This document shows, piece by piece, positions 6,761 to 8,767 of a stretch of 8,767 bases of DNA (the first letter of the stretch is position 1; every line of letters starts with the position of its first letter). The stretch is from an uncultured Anaerolineae bacterium (GTDB taxonomy: Bacteria > Chloroflexota > Anaerolineae > Anaerolineales > Villigracilaceae). The translations under genes and the position numbers were made by a program. The notes beneath the pieces are model-generated. The model did not search any database. It was not told the DNA's origin and saw nothing but the letters and a program-made list of their open reading frames with translations. The stretch is from positions 1 through 8,767 of the forward strand of contig CAINXK010000514.1 of the NCBI GenBank assembly GCA_903854805.1, read 5' to 3'.

Positions 6761-6898
6761 TCCGCTTGGGTTTATCAAACAATCCAAAACTTGAGTGATT
6801 TTACACGTTTGAGAACCAGGCGCAAGCCCGGCACATCTCCGCCAGAGTCATGGCTGACCGTACCCACCGTGGAATATGAGCCGGTACGTGTTGATTAG
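6761..6898 (+). pseudogene. C-terminal remnant of an unidentified gene, possibly a transposase
   Basis: An uninterrupted frame of 45 codons ends at TAG 6896-6898 and is closed upstream by TGA at 6758-6760, with no start codon of its own that makes sense. The peptide has protein-like composition: A-W-V-Y-Q-T-I-Q-N-L-S-D-F-T-R-L, a basic stretch R-L-R-T-R-R-K-P-G, then S-P-P-E-S-W-L-T-V-P-T-V-E-Y-E-P-V before the stop. A basic stretch followed by a Pro-rich, short beta-like tail reads like the end of a longer protein, and such tails occur in some transposases, but I do not recognise the family. It could also be chance. Confidence 0.35.
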
Positions 6899-6999
6899 TC
6901 TATGGTGAAATGCCAGATGCAAAGCTGGATCCTCTGATCGGGCAGTGCTTTTGGTCAAATAGTTTGAGTTACTTGTTTTGATGGTACTTGTATGTTTTT

Positions 7000-7005
7000 G
7001 AAGGA
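7000..7005 (+). promoter_or_regulatory. ribosome-binding site fixing the start at 7012
   Basis: GAAGGA lies six bases upstream of the ATG at 7012, a textbook Shine-Dalgarno distance. The other nearby ATGs (6981 and 6992) are in different frames. This decides the start of the last gene. Confidence 0.7.
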
Positions 7006-7011
7006 ATATTT

Positions 7012-8767
7012 ATGTTTATTAAGCCCCGCCTGATTTTAATTATAAATAGTATCCTGCCGGCAATTACAGCAGCGGTATTTTTAATGATCATGCCAAATGA
7101 CGGGCAAAATGCAATATTGTTTGGTTTGTCCAGAAGCCGAATAATGGTGGCGAGCATCCTTGTTCTTGTTGCAATATTTTTTATTGGCCTGTTCATTCTC
7201 ATTATCAGGCATCCGCTAAAAGCGCAAGACTGGTTGACAGAGAACCTTGATAAGCCAGGTCGTAAGAATTTTGTGATCGCATGTAGTGGGTTCTTATTCT
7301 TTTTGGCTTGCGTGATCCTGGAAATGCCTAAAAAATACCTGGCTGGACTTTGGGTGGTTGAAGAACGTCTGCATCCCTTGGTGACCTGGGTCCTATTGGT
7401 GAGCTTGCAAGTCCTGATTGGAATGATTGGTCGCCAGATCATTATCAATAAACAACTCCAGAAGTTTGCAAAAGACAAGTATATTGCTGCGATCTCAGTG
7501 ATGGCAATCATGGTTTTAATCTGGTGTCTTGTTGCTCTGACCGGGTTGGGTGTGCTGAGTGCCAATACCTATTGGTCAAAAATTGGCGTTCCGATACTAT
7601 GGCCGCAGGTATTAATGGCCTTAGCAGCAGGTTTGGGGTTAGAGCTAATTTTGTGTCGCTCGAAAAAACCTTTTTTGAAAATAATTTTGCTCGATATCGG
7701 GGTGGTGTTGATGGTCTGGTCGGCGGCAGTTATTCTTTGGAATAACCAGTCCTTTGTAGCGGGTGTATTTAATACGGCTCCCCGCCTCCCAACTTATGAG
7801 GTTTACCCATATAACGACTCGCTTCTTTTTGACGTGGCTGCTCAAAAAATGCTTATTGGGCAAAAAATGGCTGCTGACGTACTGGATAAGCCAATATACA
7901 TCTCATTTTTGGCAATTTTACATTTTCTGGCTGGGACAAGCTATGCCCGATTCTATTTACTCCAAATCATGTGTTTTGCTTTTATTCCAGTCTGCGGGTA
8001 TTTAATTGGAAAAATACTGTATTCACGGCCATTGGGGTTAATGTTTGCAGTCTTGCTGATCATAAAAGAATATAACGCCATTGCTTTGACCAACTACATT
8101 CATGTTTCCACCTCGAAAATGATTTTGAGCGAAATGCTGACCGCCCTGGGTGTATTGTTGTTTACACTTTTTATGCTGAAATGGATGAAGTCTCAAGATG
8201 CAACCAATTCAAACCTGTGGATTGCCGGGGGCATCTTGGGACTGACCAGCCTTGCCAGGCTGAATTCCATCAGTATTCTTCCCGCAACGATTTTAGTGAT
8301 TGGATTAGCCAGTAATTTCAAATGGAAGCGTTGGATCACTGCATCAATAATGCTCACGGTTTTTGTAGTTATCAGCGCTGCTCCATGGTTGGTGCGCAAT
8401 CTTGTCACATCTGGTGATCCTTTTAGTTTCATTACCAATAAAACCACCGGCGTGATTGTCAATCAACGCTATGACCCAATCATTATCACAGATCCGGCGG
8501 TCCAAACTACAGGCAGACCTCAGAAAAACTACTTTGTTATTGTGCAGGGCATTGTAACGAATTATCTTCATAATCTGATCGGTATTACCCTGATGCTGCC
8601 CCCGTCGCTCGAACTCTATAAATTGTTGGATCTGGTGCGGCTTCAGTATTGGAATTTAAACTGGGATGGAAGTTTACTTCCCGGCGGCTTTTGGGTCATT
8701 CTGGGTGTGCTTGCGATTACATCCTGGGGAATCGCATCAGCATGGATGCGTAGGCGTGCGGCTGGAT
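7012..8767 (+). CDS. large GT-C family membrane glycosyltransferase, 3' end outside the window
   Basis: An open frame of 585 complete codons runs from the ATG at 7012 to the window edge without a stop, so the gene is cut by the edge, not broken. The protein is polytopic. Residues 1-245 form about seven hydrophobic helices (around 10-27, 45-65, 86-103, 124-140, 158-180, 195-214, 222-243), with L-T-G-L-G and Y-W-S-K-I-G-V-P-I-L-W in the fifth-to-sixth loop. Only then comes the acidic outside loop typical of the start of a GT-C catalytic core: Y-E-V-Y-P-Y-N-D-S-L-L-F-D (262-274), followed by K-P-I-Y-I-S-F-L. Further core motifs are S-E-M-L-T-A (373-378), L-A-R-L-N (414-418) and A-P-W-L-V-R-N-L-V-T-S-G-D-P-F (457-471), the last being very typical of GT39-like enzymes. 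It probably transfers a sugar from a polyprenyl-phosphate donor outside the membrane. Codon choice is visibly richer in A/T (many ATA, TTA, TTT) than in the cassette genes. Substrate unknown. Confidence 0.85.
   Translation, partial: MFIKPRLILIINSILPAITAAVFLMIMPNDGQNAILFGLSRSRIMVASILVLVAIFFIGLFILIIRHPLKAQDWLTENLDKPGRKNFVIACSGFLFFLACVILEMPKKYLAGLWVVEERLHPLVTWVLLVSLQVLIGMIGRQIIINKQLQKFAKDKYIAAISVMAIMVLIWCLVALTGLGVLSANTYWSKIGVPILWPQVLMALAAGLGLELILCRSKKPFLKIILLDIGVVLMVWSAAVILWNNQSFVAGVFNTAPRLPTYEVYPYNDSLLFDVAAQKMLIGQKMAADVLDKPIYISFLAILHFLAGTSYARFYLLQIMCFAFIPVCGYLIGKILYSRPLGLMFAVLLIIKEYNAIALTNYIHVSTSKMILSEMLTALGVLLFTLFMLKWMKSQDATNSNLWIAGGILGLTSLARLNSISILPATILVIGLASNFKWKRWITASIMLTVFVVISAAPWLVRNLVTSGDPFSFITNKTTGVIVNQRYDPIIITDPAVQTTGRPQKNYFVIVQGIVTNYLHNLIGITLMLPPSLELYKLLDLVRLQYWNLNWDGSLLPGGFWVILGVLAITSWGIASAWMRRRAAG

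Larger units (their letters stand above)
6706..7011. other. 306-bp spacer between the two GT-C genes
   Basis: The spacer holds the gene-tail remnant described separately (6761-6898) and otherwise no gene, tRNA or strong terminator. The last 110 bases are AT-rich and should contain the promoter of the next gene, but the best -35-like box (TTGAGT at 6964-6969) has only a poor -10 partner. The cassette upstream therefore probably ends here, and the gene at 7012 is either separately expressed or a late addition. Confidence 0.5.

Noticed and set aside
6969..7565. 198-codon open frame on the minus strand
   Set aside because: It is opposite the start of the GT-C gene at 7012, which has a good ribosome-binding site, membrane helices and family motifs. 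The minus-strand peptide shows no domain.
7524..8005. Short plus-strand frames at 7524-7745 and 7763-8005
   Set aside because: Both are in the wrong frame within the open GT-C gene at 7012 and have no family resemblance.

Overview
The window looks like a chromosomal cell-surface glycan locus from a Chloroflexota bacterium, most likely of the Anaerolineae type. This assignment is an inference. It rests on the style of the small lipoprotein at the left end, on the many GT-C membrane glycosyltransferases with long polytopic N-terminal parts, and on mixed base composition with plain bacterial ribosome-binding sites. No rRNA, tRNA, CRISPR array or complete insertion sequence was seen. All supported genes lie on the + strand.

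Layout: (1) 113-628 encodes a small secreted lipoprotein. (2) 628-1065 is the in-frame N-terminal part of a DDE transposase (IS1182-like), cut off at both ends; it begins exactly where the lipoprotein stops. (3) 1066-1265 is a gene-free leader. (4) 1266-6705 is a compact five-gene, probably co-transcribed cassette: a DPM1/ArnC-like family 2 glycosyltransferase, a WbqC-family protein (4-bp overlap with the previous gene), a WecE/RffA sugar aminotransferase, a second DPM1/GtrB-like family 2 glycosyltransferase, and a GT-C (ArnT/PMT-like) integral membrane glycosyltransferase. (5) 6706-7011 is a 306-bp spacer that holds a 45-codon open tail resembling the C-terminal end of a lost gene. (6) 7012-8767 is a second, larger GT-C membrane glycosyltransferase that is still open at the window edge.

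How the genes may work together: WecE would make dTDP-4-amino-4,6-dideoxygalactose (dTDP-Fuc4N) from the 4-keto sugar. WbqC, whose family sits in O-antigen-type clusters, may modify or handle that amino sugar. The two family 2 transferases, each with a C-terminal pair of membrane helices, would load sugars onto a polyprenyl phosphate at the inner face. The GT-C proteins would then use the lipid-linked sugar at the outer face. This matches the logic of the Arn pathway (aminotransferase, N-modification, ArnC-type loading, ArnT-type transfer), but with a Fuc4N-type sugar. The enzyme identities are well supported by motifs; the joint pathway is inference. The genes for making dTDP-4-keto-6-deoxyglucose (RmlA, RmlB) are not in the window.
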